Source: Telmatactis stephensoni (lineage: Eukaryota > Cnidaria > Anthozoa > Actiniaria > Isophelliidae). From it: a stretch of DNA of 64,000 nucleotides. The notes under the pieces are model-generated. The model did not search any database. It was given only the letters and a program-made list of their open reading frames with translations, and was not told the DNA's origin. Location: assembly GCA_029948255.1 (NCBI GenBank), contig JALIZF010001569.1, positions 62,001-126,000 of the forward strand. Reading direction: 5' to 3'. How positions within the stretch are numbered: the first letter of the stretch is position 1; every line of letters begins with the position of its first letter. Below are positions 10,531 to 50,800 of the stretch, piece after piece. The translations under genes were made by a program, and so were the position numbers.

Positions 10531-13500
10531 ATAAGAGCTTCAGAATGGGCTGTTATTTTGAGCTTGATCTCCAATACTTTGACCAAATATCGAACTTTAA
10601 ATGGAGTACTTGAAAGGAAGCGGCTCGCGATAAAGACTATTTCCTATGAGCTGGAAAACTACGAATTTCTCATCCTACATGTTGCTAAACGAACATGCAT
10701 AGAAGCAAGTCAATTATATTCCTCATTCAAGCATTCAAGAGATCTTGAGAGGTTTTTGTACTGAATTTTAACACCGAAATTGTGGCCAGATAATATTTTC
10801 ATGGAACTAAGGTTGTATTTGACCTGATGCGTTAATTTGGTCACGTAATGGATAAAACATCTGAAACATGAAAGAAAAAATACACGATTTGTTATTGTGT
10901 CAAAAACGCCGTTATAGAAGTCTTTACAGCAAGCAATTGAGATACATAGTGAAATGAAAAGTATCCCCATGATAATAGAAGGACAAATTAAGACAAACTG
11001 GACGGTTGATTGTATACACGCGTACAATTGAGGCTGAGCATTTGTCAGTACTTCAGATCGATAGAATATAATAAGAGATTTAACACTCTATGTGGTTGAA
11101 TTGTATTGGTCGCTGGTTTGATCATTGAACACGTCTAAAAATGTAAATAATTTGGCCGTCATGGTAGTCTCATACAAAGTCATACAATATAGGTAACTAG
11201 CCGTTTCTAATAGAAAGTAAAATGCTGCGAGCAGAAAACAGCTGGTGTATCCACGTTAGCAGAACTGTTCCCCTAAAACTCACGAAAGTACACCGCTTTG
11301 TCCGATATATCAAATCTCCTGAGCGCTGTGTGACGAACACTGCTAGTTTACTTTCAGTGTTGACTACAGAACATAATTCTCCAGGTTCTCCACAGTCCCG
11401 GGGGGGGGGGGGGGGGGGTACTCCCATATATTTACTATACGGGGATGATCCGCTGAACGGGGTATGGTTTTTCGAGTTCCCTGTCATAAACAGGGTATGC
11501 TTTTAGCAATTTTTTTAGCTTCTTGTCATTTTCAGGGTAGCAGCTTTCTCATCGGTCTGTCTAGAAGCTTTATCGTTGTTCGATCAGGATCGCAACAAAC
11601 TCGTTATGAAACTCATTTACATTACAAACAAATAAATACATTACATTCTGCAATTATTATACTTTGTTATAAATAGGGTATGGTATTTTGAGTTTTTCTG
11701 TCATAAACAGGGTAACCGTTTTAGGATCCCAGCGGAACATCCCCACCCAAATCCTGGTCAAGTACTCCCCTCCCCCCCGGTCCACAGTTCAAAATATTTA
11801 GCACTTTTTCATATATAAAACATCTAAAACATGAACGAAAAAATACACGATTTGTTATTGTGTCAAATATGCCGTTGTAGAAGTCTTTACAGCAAACAAT
11901 TGAGACATATAGTGAAATAAGAAGTTGAATAAACTGGTATATTTTTGCATGTTTGAGATATCTAATACCCATGCATGATAATAGAAAGACAAAGGGAAAC
12001 ACTAATAGCTGTTGACAGACAAACTGACTAATCAAGATATTTTTTAGTTTAAGGTTAGCCGATTCAAAAATGGTCATTATGTTACGGTTAGCTATTTCCC
12101 GGAATGGTGAAGAATGCGTGAAACGGCTCGGGGAAGAGTACGAACGGAGCCGGTCATTTGAGCCTCTCTTAAAAGGGCTCCAGGGGCACGAGTGAACGCA
12201 CGTGTGCGTCTAGTTACTCGAGCCCAGGCCGTAGGCCGGGAACGAGTTATAAACTGCAAATGTTTTTTTCTGATTTCGTCTCGAGAAAAGGCCATTCTTG
12301 CGCAATCGATCACGTGATGCACTCCTGATTGGTTAAGAGCGTAAGAAACAATGCCCTTCATTCATCACCTTTGAGCGCGTGTAAACTATTCGTAGAGAAC
12401 GCCAGTGAGGAACTTTAGGAATGCAAGATGGCCGACTACAAAGAAAATAGCTTTCAGAGACAGGCTCTTCTAGGAATAATACATCGTAAAATGGAGCTTT
12501 TAACTCGAGATATACCTAGACACTTATAAGAGCTTCAGAATGGGCTGTTATTTTGAGCTTCATCTCCAATACTTTGACTAAATATCCATTTCTAATTGGA
12601 GTACTTCAAAGGAGGCCCTCGCGATACGAACTATTTCCTATGAGCTGGAAATCTACGAATTTCTCATCCTACATGTTGCTAAACAAACATACATAGTAGC
12701 AAGTCAGTTATATTTCTCATTCGCATTCAAGGGATCTTGATGTTTTTGTACTGAATTTAATATCGGAGACCATTGCATGGAATTAGGTTCCATTGACCTT
12801 GTATTTCGCGTTTGGTCACGTAACGTCTTTTATTCAATATATAAAACATCCGAAAAATACACGATTTGTTATTGTGCCAAAAACACCGTTGTAGAAGTTT
12901 TTACAGCAAACCGAATTGAGATACATAGTGAAATAAAAAAATGAATAAAACTGGTATATTCGCAGGGAATATTTTTGCATGTCGGACATATGATATAACA
13001 CCTATGCACGATAATAGAAGGACAAAGGCAAACACTAATAGCTGCTGACAGACAAATTGACTAAACAGGTATTTTTTAGTTTAAGTTAGCCGATTCAAAA
13101 AGGGTCTTATGTTACGGTTAACTATTTCCCGGAATAAGAGCTTCAGAATGGGCTGTTATTTTGAGCTTGATCTCCAATACTTTGACCAAATATCGAACTT
13201 TAAATGGAGTACTTGAAAGGAAGCGGCTCGCGATAAAGACTATTTCCTATGAGCTGGAAAACTACGAATTTCTCATCCTACATGTTGCTAAACGAACATG
13301 CATAGAAGCAAGTCAATTATATTCCTCATTCAAGCATTCAAGAGATCTTGAGAGGTTTTTGTACTGAATTTTAACACCGAAATTGTGGCCAGATAATATT
13401 TTCATGGAACTAAGGTTGTATTTGACCTGATGCGTTAATTTGGTCACGTAATGGATAAAACATCTGAAACATGAAAGAAAAAATACACGATTTGTTATTG

Positions 13501-15736
13501 TGTCAAAAACGCCGTTATAGAAGTCTTTACAGCAAGCAATTGAGATACATAGTGAAATGAAAAGTATCCCCATGATAATAGAAGGACAAATTAAGACAAA
13601 CTGGACGGTTGATTGTATACACGCGTACAATTGAGGCTGAGCATTTGTCAGTACTTCAGATCGATAGAATATAATAAGAGATTTAACACTCTATGTGGTT
13701 GAATTGTATTGGTCGCTGGTTTGATCATTGAACACGTCTAAAAATGTAAATAATTTGGCCGTCATGGTAGTCTCATACAAAGTCATACAATATAGGTAAC
13801 TAGCCGTTTCTAATAGAAAGTAAAATGCTGCGAGCAGAAAACAGCTGGTGTATCCACGTTAGCAGAACTGTTCCCCTAAAACTCACGAAAGTACACCGCT
13901 TTGTCCGATATATCAAATCTCCTGAGCGCTGTGTGACGAACACTGCTAGTTTACTTTCAGTGTTGACTACAGAACATAATTCTCCAGGTTCTCCACAGTC
14001 CCGGGGGGGGGGGGGGGGGTACTCCCATATATTTACTATACGGGGATGATCCGCTGAACGGGGTATGGTTTTTCGAGTTCCCTGTCATAAACAGGGTATG
14101 CTTTTAGCAATTTTTTTAGCTTCTTGTCATTTTCAGGGTAGCAGCTTTCTCATCGGTCTGTCTAGAAGCTTTATCGTTGTTCGATCAGGATCGCAACAAA
14201 CTCGTTATGAAACTCATTTACATTACAAACAAATAAGTACATTACATTCTGCAATTATTATACTTTGTCATAAATAGGGTATGGTATTTTGAGTTTTTCT
14301 GTCATAAACAGGGTAACCGTTTTAGGATCCCAGCGGAACATCCCCACCCAAATCCTGGTCAAGTACTCCCCCCCCCCCCGGTCCACAGTTCAAAATATTT
14401 AGCACTTTTTCATATATAAAACATCTAAAACATGAACGAAAAAATACACGATTTGTTATTGTGTCAAATATGCCGTTGTAGAAGTCTTTACAGCAAACAA
14501 TTGAGACATATAGTGAAATAAGAAGTTGAATAAACTGGTATATTTTTGCATGTTTGAGATATCTAATACCCATGCATGATAATAGAAAGACAAAGGGAAA
14601 CACTAATAGCTGTTGACAGACAAACTGACTAATCAAGATATTTTTTAGTTTAAGGTTAGCCGATTCAAAAATGGTCATTATGTTACGGTTAGCTATTTCC
14701 CGGAATGGTGAAGAATGCGTGAAACGGCTCGGGGAAGAGTACGAACGGAGCCGGTCATTTGAGCCTCTCTTAAAAGGGCTCCAGGGGCACGAGTGAACGC
14801 ACGTGTGCGTCTAGTTACTCGAGCCCAGGCCGTAGGCCGGGAACGAGTTATAAACTGCAAATGTTTTTTTCTGATTTCGTCTCGAGAAAAGGCCATTCTT
14901 GCGCAATCGATCACGTGATGCACTCCTGATTGGTTAAGAGCGTAAGAAACAATGCCCTTCATTCATCACCTTTGAGCGCGTGTAAACTATTCGTAGAGAA
15001 CGCCAGTGAGGAACTTTAGGAATGCAAGATGGCCGACTACAAAGAAAATAGCTTTCAGAGACAGGCTCTTCTAGGAATAATACATCGTAAAATGGAGCTT
15101 TTAACTCGAGATATACCTAGACACTTATAAGAGCTTCAGAATGGGCTGTTATTTTGAGCTTCATCTCCAATACTTTGACTAAATATCCATTTCTAATTGG
15201 AGTACTTCAAAGGAGGCCCTCGCGATACGAACTATTTCCTATGAGCTGGAAATCTACGAATTTCTCATCCTACATGTTGCTAAACAAACATACATAGTAG
15301 CAAGTCAGTTATATTTCTCATTCGCATTCAAGAGATCTTGATGTTTTTGTACTGAATTTAATATCGGAGACCATTGCATGGAATTAGGTTCCATTGACCT
15401 TGTATTTCGCGTTTGGTCACGTAACGTCTTTTATTCAATATATAAAACATCCGAAAAATACACGATTTGTTATTGTGCCAAAAACACCGTTGTAGAAGTT
15501 TTTACAGCAAACCGAATTGAGATACATAGTGAAATAAAAAAATGAATAAAACTGGTATATTCGCAGGGAATATTTTTGCATGTCGGACATATGATATAAC
15601 ACCTATGCACGATAATAGAAGGACAAAGGCAAACACTAATAGCTGCTGACAGACAAATTGACTAAACAGGTATTTTTTAGTTTAAGTTAGCCGATTCAAA
15701 AAGGGTCTTATGTTACGGTTAACTATTTCCCGGAAT
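10531..15736 (+). repeat. Two head-to-tail 2.6-kb tandem units, nearly identical
   Basis: Unit 1 is 10531-13133 and unit 2 is 13134-15736, at an offset of 2603 bases that drops to 2601 after a G-tract. Differences seen include the G-run (19 G ending at 11418 against 17 G ending at 14019), a C-tract, and a few single substitutions (near 11634, 11668 and 12733 with their partners). The identity implies a very recent duplication, or an assembly artefact. Confidence 0.85.
11398..11780. repeat. Nested repeat bounded by G- and C-tracts (also at 14002-14380)
   Basis: It opens with 19 consecutive G then GTACTCCCATATA and closes with AAGTACTCCCC plus a C-tract, so the borders are inverted copies. Internally CATAAACAGGGTA recurs two or three times. 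A related G/C-tract element occurs near 51930-52375. Confidence 0.5.
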
Positions 15737-15811
15737 GGTGAAGAATGCGTGAAACGGCTCGGGGAAGAGGGCTCCCGGGGCACGAGTGAACGCACGTGTG
15801 CGTCTAGTTGA

Positions 15812-16260
15812 TTATAATATACTCTTTCCTTTGCAATAAAAAGTAGGGCTTTATATTATGTATAAAAAACTCGAAAGCTTTAGCTACTTTAGCGGCCTCT
15901 ACGCACAATTAATATTTACCAAATCCTTTCCGCTGAATGTTGTATATTTTTATGTATGTGTTATGTAAAAAAATATTAGTACATACTTCGAAAAGTGCAA
16001 ATAAAGTGAAACTGAAACTGAACCTAACTGTTGCGGGGAGGAGGGGGGGTATCGTTGTTGTAGTACAGCAGTCGTCCAAGCTTCGTCATGGTGGGCTTAG
16101 TGTGCCGTTGTTATTGTTGCTGTTTTTGTTGGTATAAAATCCATTCTTTGTGGCACTGCGAAGCCTCGTGCAATCGAAATTTTTCAAGGGTCTTTTTTCC
16201 GATTATCAAACCTTGTTGTATACCGTTTCAACACTTTTACTGAGCGTAAGTAAGAGTTAA
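15812..16260. other. Stretch with no recognised gene
   Basis: Nothing beyond a short G-rich patch near 16035-16050 is seen. It separates the composite repeat from a hairpin (16263-16331) and the SINE at 16518. Confidence 0.4.
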
Positions 16261-16262
16261 TT

Positions 16263-16331
16263 ACCGAGAACCGAGGCTTTTAGCCATATACATCCCGAGA
16301 ATGGATAAAAGCCGAGGTTCGAGGTAATTAA
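16263..16331. repeat. Short hairpin related to 6991-7090
   Basis: TTACCGAGAACCGAGGCTTTTA is mirrored by TAAAAGCCGAGGTTCGAGGTAA around a short loop. The arms match those of the hairpin at 6991-7090 with a few changes. Confidence 0.55.
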
Positions 16332-16517
16332 CTGGCTTATTATATGATTGAGGAGGTTTTCACACTAAAACAATCCCAAATGACATTAACTATCTGATCA
16401 CTGTTTCTGAATTCCCAGAAGAAAATCTTAAACAATTGTTTTTCAATTCTATTCACGGTGAAGTTAACGAAAACTATTATAACAGACAAAACGATTTTTT
16501 GTTGATAAGTTTCCATC

Positions 16518-16740
16518 AGTTAGCTCAGCAGTATAGAGGTTAAAGGCGGGTATAGGTGTGCAGAAGGTCTCGGGTTCGAACCCTAAATTCATTTCTCAAG
16601 AGAATTTTTTTCACCAAAATTGGTTACTTGGTGTATGATTTCGGGGCTCAGTAGAAAATTTCTAAGTCTAACATCCAAATTAAGATGATCTAGGGAAGTA
16701 TGGGATTAGAGTTCAACACATCCCCGGTTCACATAACACT
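16518..16740 (+). repeat. tRNA-derived SINE, plus strand
   Basis: The A-box TAGCTCAGCAGTATAGAGG (16521-16539) and B-box GGTTCGAACCC (16573-16583) have tRNA-like spacing. Sequence after the B-box matches, in opposite orientation, the DNA beside the SINE at 6740-6805. No intact tRNA is present because the acceptor stem does not pair. Confidence 0.65.
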
Positions 16741-16942
16741 TTCGCGGACTGTCTCAGTCGTTGGGATGAGGATGCTTACGTAATAAAGTTTAAAGATCTC
16801 TCAATGGAACTAGGACATGACTACACTATGATCATTCTAGCCTCTGATTTGACGCATTTTGAAATTGATTGATTAATCAACGCAATGTTATCTTCTAGGT
16901 CGTCAACGGGGAGCAAGAACACATTTAACAGATGTTGCAACT

Positions 16943-17899
16943 TTGGATAATCTAAGTCAAAAATTAATCAATTCAGCATATGCACAATCAACGATGAAAA
17001 ATTTGCAATCTCAAATTAATAGTTATACTAGTTTTTGTAAATCGATTGATTGTTCACCTTTTCCTATTACCGTAACACAAGTCATTAGATATGTTACTTA
17101 TCTCGTATCGCTAGGTCGTGCATACGGCACTATTCTCAATCATCTTAGCGCGCTCAAGCATATGCACAAATTGCTAGGTTATCAGTTAACTTGGGATAGC
17201 GATTATCGGTTTAAGTTATTGATGCGTGGCACAAAACGTCACGTAGGAACAGCAGTACATCGTAAACTGCCGATCACAGTAGATCTACTACGTCAACTAG
17301 CACCTTTATTTCACTTAGACAACCCACTACAAGCGGCAATGCGGGCTCTTTTTTTAGTAGCCTTTTTCTCCTTTCTACGCAAATCAAATTTAGTGGTAGA
17401 CAAAGCAGATGTTTCACCTAAAGTTATTCTCCGTTCTGATCTTAGAATTACAAGTCAGTTTGCTTACATTACAGTACGTGCTTCCAAAACAATTCAATAC
17501 CAAGAACGGAGTTTCACGCTGCCTCTACCTCGTATTCCAGGACATATCTTATGTCCTGTTAGTGCGCTTTTGAATCATTTACGACTTAGCAGCATTCCTT
17601 CTCAAGCACCGCTTTTTTCAATTCAGTCTGGAAACAGGAATCATCCAATTTCTTACTCCAAATTTTGTGCCTTTTTAATAAAAGTTTTAAGAGCGTTGGG
17701 AATAGATTCAACCTGTTATTCACCTCATAATTTTCGAAGAGGTGGCGCTACTTTCGCATTTGATTCGAAAATTCCTTCGGAGTTCATTAAGGCACAAGGC
17801 GACTGGCGTAGCGATTGCTATTTAGTATATTTAGAAATGACAGATAAACAAAAGCATTTTGCAGCCTCCCAAATGGCCGCTGCGATTCTCAATAATTAG
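16943..17899 (+). CDS. Tyrosine recombinase of a DIRS/Ngaro-type (or Crypton) element
   Basis: The frame gives about 318 residues and stays open upstream to about 16875 without an ATG, so the true start, or an upstream fused or spliced part, is unresolved. The N-terminal 100 residues look like a SAM-like core-binding domain. The catalytic domain shows Arg146 (SFLRKSNL), Lys182 (RASKTIQ), His262-x-x-Arg265 (PHNFRRGGAT), Trp288 (GDWRSD) and a candidate nucleophile Tyr296 (YLVYLE). This is the full tyrosine-recombinase set. HxFRRGGAT and GDWxSD are typical of retroelement recombinases. The enzyme joins and cuts DNA during element integration. No reverse transcriptase or RNase H is nearby, so the element is solo or truncated. 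Split direct repeats just downstream (17968-18307) favour DIRS/Ngaro over Crypton. The coding frame appears intact. Confidence 0.8.
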   Translation: MDNLSQKLINSAYAQSTMKNLQSQINSYTSFCKSIDCSPFPITVTQVIRYVTYLVSLGRAYGTILNHLSALKHMHKLLGYQLTWDSDYRFKLLMRGTKRHVGTAVHRKLPITVDLLRQLAPLFHLDNPLQAAMRALFLVAFFSFLRKSNLVVDKADVSPKVILRSDLRITSQFAYITVRASKTIQYQERSFTLPLPRIPGHILCPVSALLNHLRLSSIPSQAPLFSIQSGNRNHPISYSKFCAFLIKVLRALGIDSTCYSPHNFRRGGATFAFDSKIPSEFIKAQGDWRSDCYLVYLEMTDKQKHFAASQMAAAILNN

Positions 17900-17967
17900 T
17901 ATCACATTTACAATCAATAACATCTATACCCATCTCACACAGCCTCCACTTTTTTTGGGCACCTTGG

Positions 17968-18307
17968 CGTTTTCATTATTTGTACGTTTCATATCTTCCG
18001 GTTGTTTCAATAAATTTTAGCCCAAACCACGTGTAGCCTGTGTGATCGATATTAAGTAATTGCATCATGATAACCGGAGAGGTGATGATGGGTAATTACC
18101 AGAGATAGCACTAGCCCTCTACAGCATGTCAATTATCCCGTGACCTTCCAGTTGCAGTTCAACCGGCTAGCTAGCTGCACTCGTTATTGCCCGCCCACCT
18201 CTCCAAGGTAATCGTTTTCATTATTTGTACGTTTCATATCTTCCAGTTGTTTCAATAAATTTTAGCCCAAACCACGTGTAGCCTGTGTGATCGATATTAA
18301 GTAATTG
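17968..18307 (+). repeat. Split direct repeats at the 3' end of the recombinase element
   Basis: A 95-bp block at 17968-18062 is repeated at 18213-18307 with about one mismatch (TTCCGGTTG against TTCCAGTTG), separated by about 150 bp. Each copy contains an AATAAA that could serve as a polyadenylation signal. Ngaro/DIRS elements end in B1-A2-B2 repeats of this form; a matching A1 block was not found upstream, suggesting loss of the 5' end. Confidence 0.65.
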
Positions 18308-18329
18308 TATTTAAAGCTACAAGGAAAGG

Positions 18330-18425
18330 AAAGAAGTCGAAACAAGGATCGAGTTCAGGACTGGGGATCGAACTAGGGACCTCTCGCACCGAAGGCCGCG
18401 CACTAACCAACTGTGCCATCCTTGC
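18330..18425 (-). repeat. tRNA-derived SINE, minus strand
   Basis: Read on the minus strand, GGATGGCACAGTTGG (A-box region, 18407-18420) precedes AGTTCGATCCCC (B-box, 18363-18373). A tail without tRNA likeness follows. It differs from the SINE at 16518 and the one at 21199. Confidence 0.6.
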
Positions 18426-18574
18426 TCCGTTTAGTACGGATGTGATGCAGGCAAGGTGCTTTTAATCTAGGCGAATATGAAAGGTAGGGCATCCATGAAT
18501 ATAGAAGCTTTAAAAGTAACTCAAACATAGGAAAAGTACGGTTTAATAGGTCATTATTTAATGGCAGTACAACA

Positions 18575-18800
18575 AATTGACGTGCGTCCCCGTACACTGC
18601 GCGTGTCTAACCAACACTCTGTTGCACACGGCCAAAGTGCGCTTTATTGTACGTAACGTGCGTCCCGTACACTGCGCGTGTCGAACCAATACTCTGTTGC
18701 ACACGGTCAAAGTGGGTTTTATTGTACATGACGTGCGTCCCCGTACACTTCGCGTGTCGAACCAATACTCTGTTGCACACGGTCAAACTATGTTTTCGTA
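18575..18800. repeat. Minisatellite, about 3 copies of a 70-bp unit
   Basis: The unit runs from GTGCGTCCCCGTACACTGCG through CTCTGTTGCACACGGTCAAA to TTATTGTACGTAAC. The same unit, also about three copies, is at 51135-51335. Both arrays follow a block reading AATAAGTCATTAATGGCA-like sequence that also occurs at 6405-6450. Confidence 0.75.
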
Positions 18801-19219
18801 TGAGTGTGAAAACTGCACAGCACGTTAACGACAGAAATCTCCAAAGGGCTTTTGTATGTACGCTGTTTACCACCTGAGTGCTTTGGCCGAACCAGGAATT
18901 TAGAGAGAGGAATAAAACACATTTCGTACAAAATTTACTTCTGAGCTGTGAAAAACTAATTTCTGGGATAAAACGATCAATTGAACCTCAGGTATAGCAA
19001 GGGGGCTCCGTACACCCTGACTCTACCCCTGGTTTCGCCACTGAAGTCAGAAGTGTCTTTGTCTGCCCCTCATACAAAACTTAGTTAATGCTGTACCGTT
19101 AGCCATAATACCTTGTGGTGACGAAGGTAATATTTGAAAGAATGAGAAACGGCCACTGTATCTAAATGAGTGCTTGTGTTATACACTTAGAGTAGTATAG
19201 TATTATTTGCCATAATTAA

Positions 19220-46681
<27,462 letters not shown>

Positions 46682-47695
46682 GATAGTGGTTGTACCACAG
46701 ACCACCAATTCTTCCTGTTAACATGTAACTAGTAGATATAATGTGAACTGATGGCAGGCTGATACCAAGCTGTTTATACCATGTATGATAATTGCATTCA
46801 TATCCTATTGTTTTCTAATTGACTAGTTTGACCACAGGAGCACACAGAGTGCTTTGACCTTCAGAATACTTAGAGTAACGCAAGTCACTAGATTATTGCC
46901 TGGCTGGGAAAACAAAGGAGTAAAATAAAGAAAAAGATGTGCGTGTGTTTAGACTAAGAGTACAAATCAGTTTCACCATGTGATCTAGTCTGCGTATATT
47001 TTATCAAGTACAGGTTTCAATTTCATCACTAGATGACAGTAAGAACAAATATTTCGTTCTGTCGTAGTGGAAAGCTTCGGTAGTAGAAAGCTTCTTGGTA
47101 CAGAATCGGATTTATAATCAGTATTCTCTGTCTCCCAAAGAGCGTCCAGTTAAGCACTAAATATTTCTCTATTTTCCTATAGCTACTATTCTGATAGGTT
47201 TGATATATTAATTGAGCTATAAATTTTAGAATTTTATTTCCGGGTTTCTTTGTTTTCATATTGCCTGATTGCAATGAACGTCATATCCACTTTCGTGGAC
47301 ATTTCAACAGTCTCTCAGCTGATTGACAAATTTTCAATAGTAGAATACTGTATGGTTGAGAGCACACGAAGGGCAATTCTTTACCCATCATTTGAAGCTA
47401 CAACCTTAGACAAAATTCCTTCGAATACGCTCCTCCCCAGTCAAAAAGTGAATGGGGGCCTGGGGCGCTTTTGTAGTGGATGTTCGGGGATTATTGTCCA
47501 AGACCACAGACGTTGCATTTGGGATTTTTCCGTTGCTCACCTTATTACAATGAAAACTAAAGTTAGGTCAAAACGTATAGGTTGTTCACAAGCTGATACC
47601 GTACCTTCGCTACTTCACATTTATTTACAAACCCATAGTTACCTTCGTGAGACTACTACACAGAACAGTTCAGCATAAGAACAAATGTTAATTAG

Positions 47696-47878
47696 AGGTT
47701 AACGCACTCAGCGAGTGAATTATCGGGATTTATCTTCACGAGTTTGCTAACAATGAACTCGAAATTTTTTCATACTGCACGAGGCGTTAGCCGAGTGCAG
47801 TATTTAAAATTTCTCGTTCATTGTTAGCAAACTCGTGAAGATAAATCCCGATAATTCACTCGCTGAGTGCGTTAACCT
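47696..47878. repeat. Hairpin element, about 80-bp arms
   Basis: AGGTTAACGCACTCAGCGAG is mirrored by CTCGCTGAGTGCGTTAACCT, and the arms continue inward almost perfectly. It lies in DNA inserted relative to the paralogous region near 1320. Confidence 0.75.
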
Positions 47879-50800
47879 TTTTATTATTCAATTTGAATAC
47901 ACTGCAGAAGCAGGCTAAAACTGTCAGTCGACATCTAAGATCACTAGAAATAAGCTTAACTCAAGTCACTTAAAATAGTAAGACTTATTCAAAATTTATT
48001 TAATAGCATTTGGTAAATTTAACAATACAAAATAAACCTTTCAGAAGAAAACTAGGAGAAAAGTATCGTGATACAAGAAATTTAGATTAAAGATAATAAA
48101 CGAGTTCTCAGAATCCATGTTTACAACTTGCTCGGTAAAATTGAAATCGTCCATATAAACAAAGAACTCAGACTTTTTTGGATCGTTAAAAGTGATTCAG
48201 CACTGAGTCCTAGAACTCTGTAAGTGAAAGGTCTAGAAAATTATCGCTGGAGTCATGGATATAGGTTTAAACTGGCGACTTACGGTTGAAACGCTGCTAA
48301 ACCTTGGTGCATGAAGCCGGGAAGAAGTAGTTTTCGTTTGTCGACAGCCGAAGGCTGAAGTACTCGTTCGGCGTTTTCTTCGATTCCTGATAAAATTTCT
48401 TTACCCATCTGAGAGAAGTTTCGGGGAAAGTATTTCCAGACTTTCTGTTGGATATTTTTTGGATAACCAGTCTAAAAAACAAAAATTATAACTTAATGAT
48501 GAATTTGCAAAGCCGGCGAATAAGCTTAGTATTTTGACAAAAACAACACGCCAAAAACTGAATACGGTTTGAATGAAAGTTAGAACTTCGTAAGCTTACC
48601 GTTAAAAACAGAGACAGACTTGTGGCGACAGACTTTCTAAGCTTTCTATGAGATAGGTTTTGGATAACCAGTCTAAAAAACAGCAAATATTAAGATGAAT
48701 TTAAATTGGAAAGCCGGCGAACTCTGTTTTTAAGCCGTTGAAATATGTTGATCTCAGTAAGCTCCAAAAACTTCAATGAAATTGAGTTTATCTTCAAAAC
48801 AGGCACGCTAAGCAGTTTTAAGTATGCTCGTTGATCTTCTCTTTTTCGAAAAATCCTCAAATTTACCACCAGGAACATTTTTTTCTTTCCAACTATGCTT
48901 TAATTGCCATGTGATTTGTCTATGATTAATGCACGGAAGTTAATGCATAATGACGTGTTGTCACGTCATAACAACGCGTCACGTGGTACAAACTGACCAA
49001 TCAGAAAATCAGAATTTGTACAGTGTATGAAAATTGAATAATAAAACGCATTTATGCATGTTTGGATGCAAGGCTTCCAATTTCAATCTTAAAACGTTTG
49101 ATTTGAACCATTTCGCTTACATTGGTTTGTAGATGATTTTGAGATATTAGAAGCTTATTTTATTACCACTCAATTAAAATTTGGTTATCATAATTTGGTG
49201 TTCTCAACAAAAAAGCGAAACTATAAGTCACGAGGAAACGTACTGCAGCATTCCGAAAAAACATCATTTTCGCCAAAATATCGTAAAATCGAAGACCTCG
49301 ATGAACGCACGCTCTCACGCTATTACTGCAACCACGTTGCTTGGTAACCATTACCCTTCACTACTGAAATATATAATCTGGGAAAATTGCTTTTCACAAC
49401 GAATTTGTGTTCCATGCCAAACCAAATGAGAACTACGCCCCATTAGTTAACTGGCGTAAGCTATAGGATTTATTCTATGTCATGTACGTTTGCTGCCTCA
49501 TACAGATTTGCGTCAAACATCCAGCGTCAAAAAACCAGGGTTCAAAATCGCTCTTATTTTGCCGATAGGTAGCTTATAGAGAGAAAAACTGGTGTAATGA
49601 TTTCTTGAATAGAAAAATAGATCAATTCATTTAGGTACTGAGCTCACATATTGAAATTTCGCCTTTGTAGTTATGATTTTGATTTACATTTTAAAAATTG
49701 CCTATGTGTTGTTGGATTCTAACCAGCCTTGAGCAAAGAGATCAAGCTAGATTAGCTCTGCCGTATGACTACTATATGGTATATTGGCCATTTTTATCAT
49801 AGCATATTCTTTCTTTTGTTATTTTCAGTGTGGTTATTTGCTCTCCCAAGCACAAAGGTTTGCTGTTAAATGTGACCCCTGGTTCCCCAATATACGTCAC
49901 AGGTTACCACTGTTTTAACATTTCATGGCGTGATTTCTCTGTGAATAGAGAGCTGCGGTTTTTTCTTAATGTCTTAAAAACAGCTTTAAAAGGCTTCACG
50001 CGGATACTGAAAAAATAGGGAGGGAAGGAAGCAGGAAGCTAGCTCGTATCTAACAACAGCCGTTTTTATCAAGAGAAGGATTTGAACTGAAACCATGCGA
50101 GGGAATTGCTAGTTTACTTTTGTTGCTTTGTAACATTGTAACATTGTACTTCGCTACTGCGTTTCCGTACGCGTGCTCTGCGTATAGAATATTTCTTCAA
50201 AAATCACAATTTTTAGTCTTCGATTCTATAATTTTAAAAGCAAAGCAGCATGTCAACTCTAGTGAAGTAGCGCGTCACGCCATGGTGACCATTGCCTCGA
50301 ATTAGCATACTGAAGCATGCCTGCATGCAGGAATGTGAGAATGAAAACAACAACTTGAACCTAGAACCTTGCTGCGCTAAGTTACACCGAATATACTCAA
50401 CTTTGAAATTTTATTTCAGTACCTTTGAAAGCTTCAATTGAATCGGCGGTTGGACAGTTTATTGCAAATATATTAAAGTTCTACTCACCAAAGGGAGAAG
50501 ACAGTTGACCGAGAAATTTTTCTTTAGGAGCACTAAACGCTTTGTGTATAAATTTTGATAAAATTTCGCCCAATTTCATGTCTAAATGGACGTATGCTGA
50601 CGGAGATCCAAAGCACTTTCTCACGTGCAACTTCGTAGAGAAGTAGTCTGATATTTGAACAACATTTGGACAGTCGAAGAGTTGTCATGCTGCTTTGCTT
50701 TTAAAATTATGGAATCGAAGACTAGAAAATGTGATTTTTGGGGTTAAAAAATTGCGCCTCGAATAATTCAAAATCTGTCTATACGAATTTCTCCAAAATT

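Larger units (their letters stand above)
10252..15811. mobile_element. Composite DNA-transposon-like repeat with ACTCGTGCCC ends
   Basis: The left border reads ACTCGTGCCCAGGCC and the right border reads GGGGCACGAGT followed by a short GAACGCACGTGTGCGTCTAG tail, so the ends are inverted copies of ACTCGTGCCC. The same start motif recurs inside at about 12216 and 14817. Within the block an older unit of about 900 bp is repeated in diverged form (10252-11030 against 12212-13130), and one copy carries a nested G-tract repeat. A recent 2.6-kb tandem duplication is superimposed (separate entry). All open frames here are short, lack domains and repeat identically in both tandem copies, so no protein is called. 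Confidence 0.6.

Noticed and set aside
10558..15000. Several 60-118 residue frames that occur twice, 2.6 kb apart
   Set aside because: Their duplication reflects the tandem repeat, not conservation. They lack domains and lie in transposon-like sequence.
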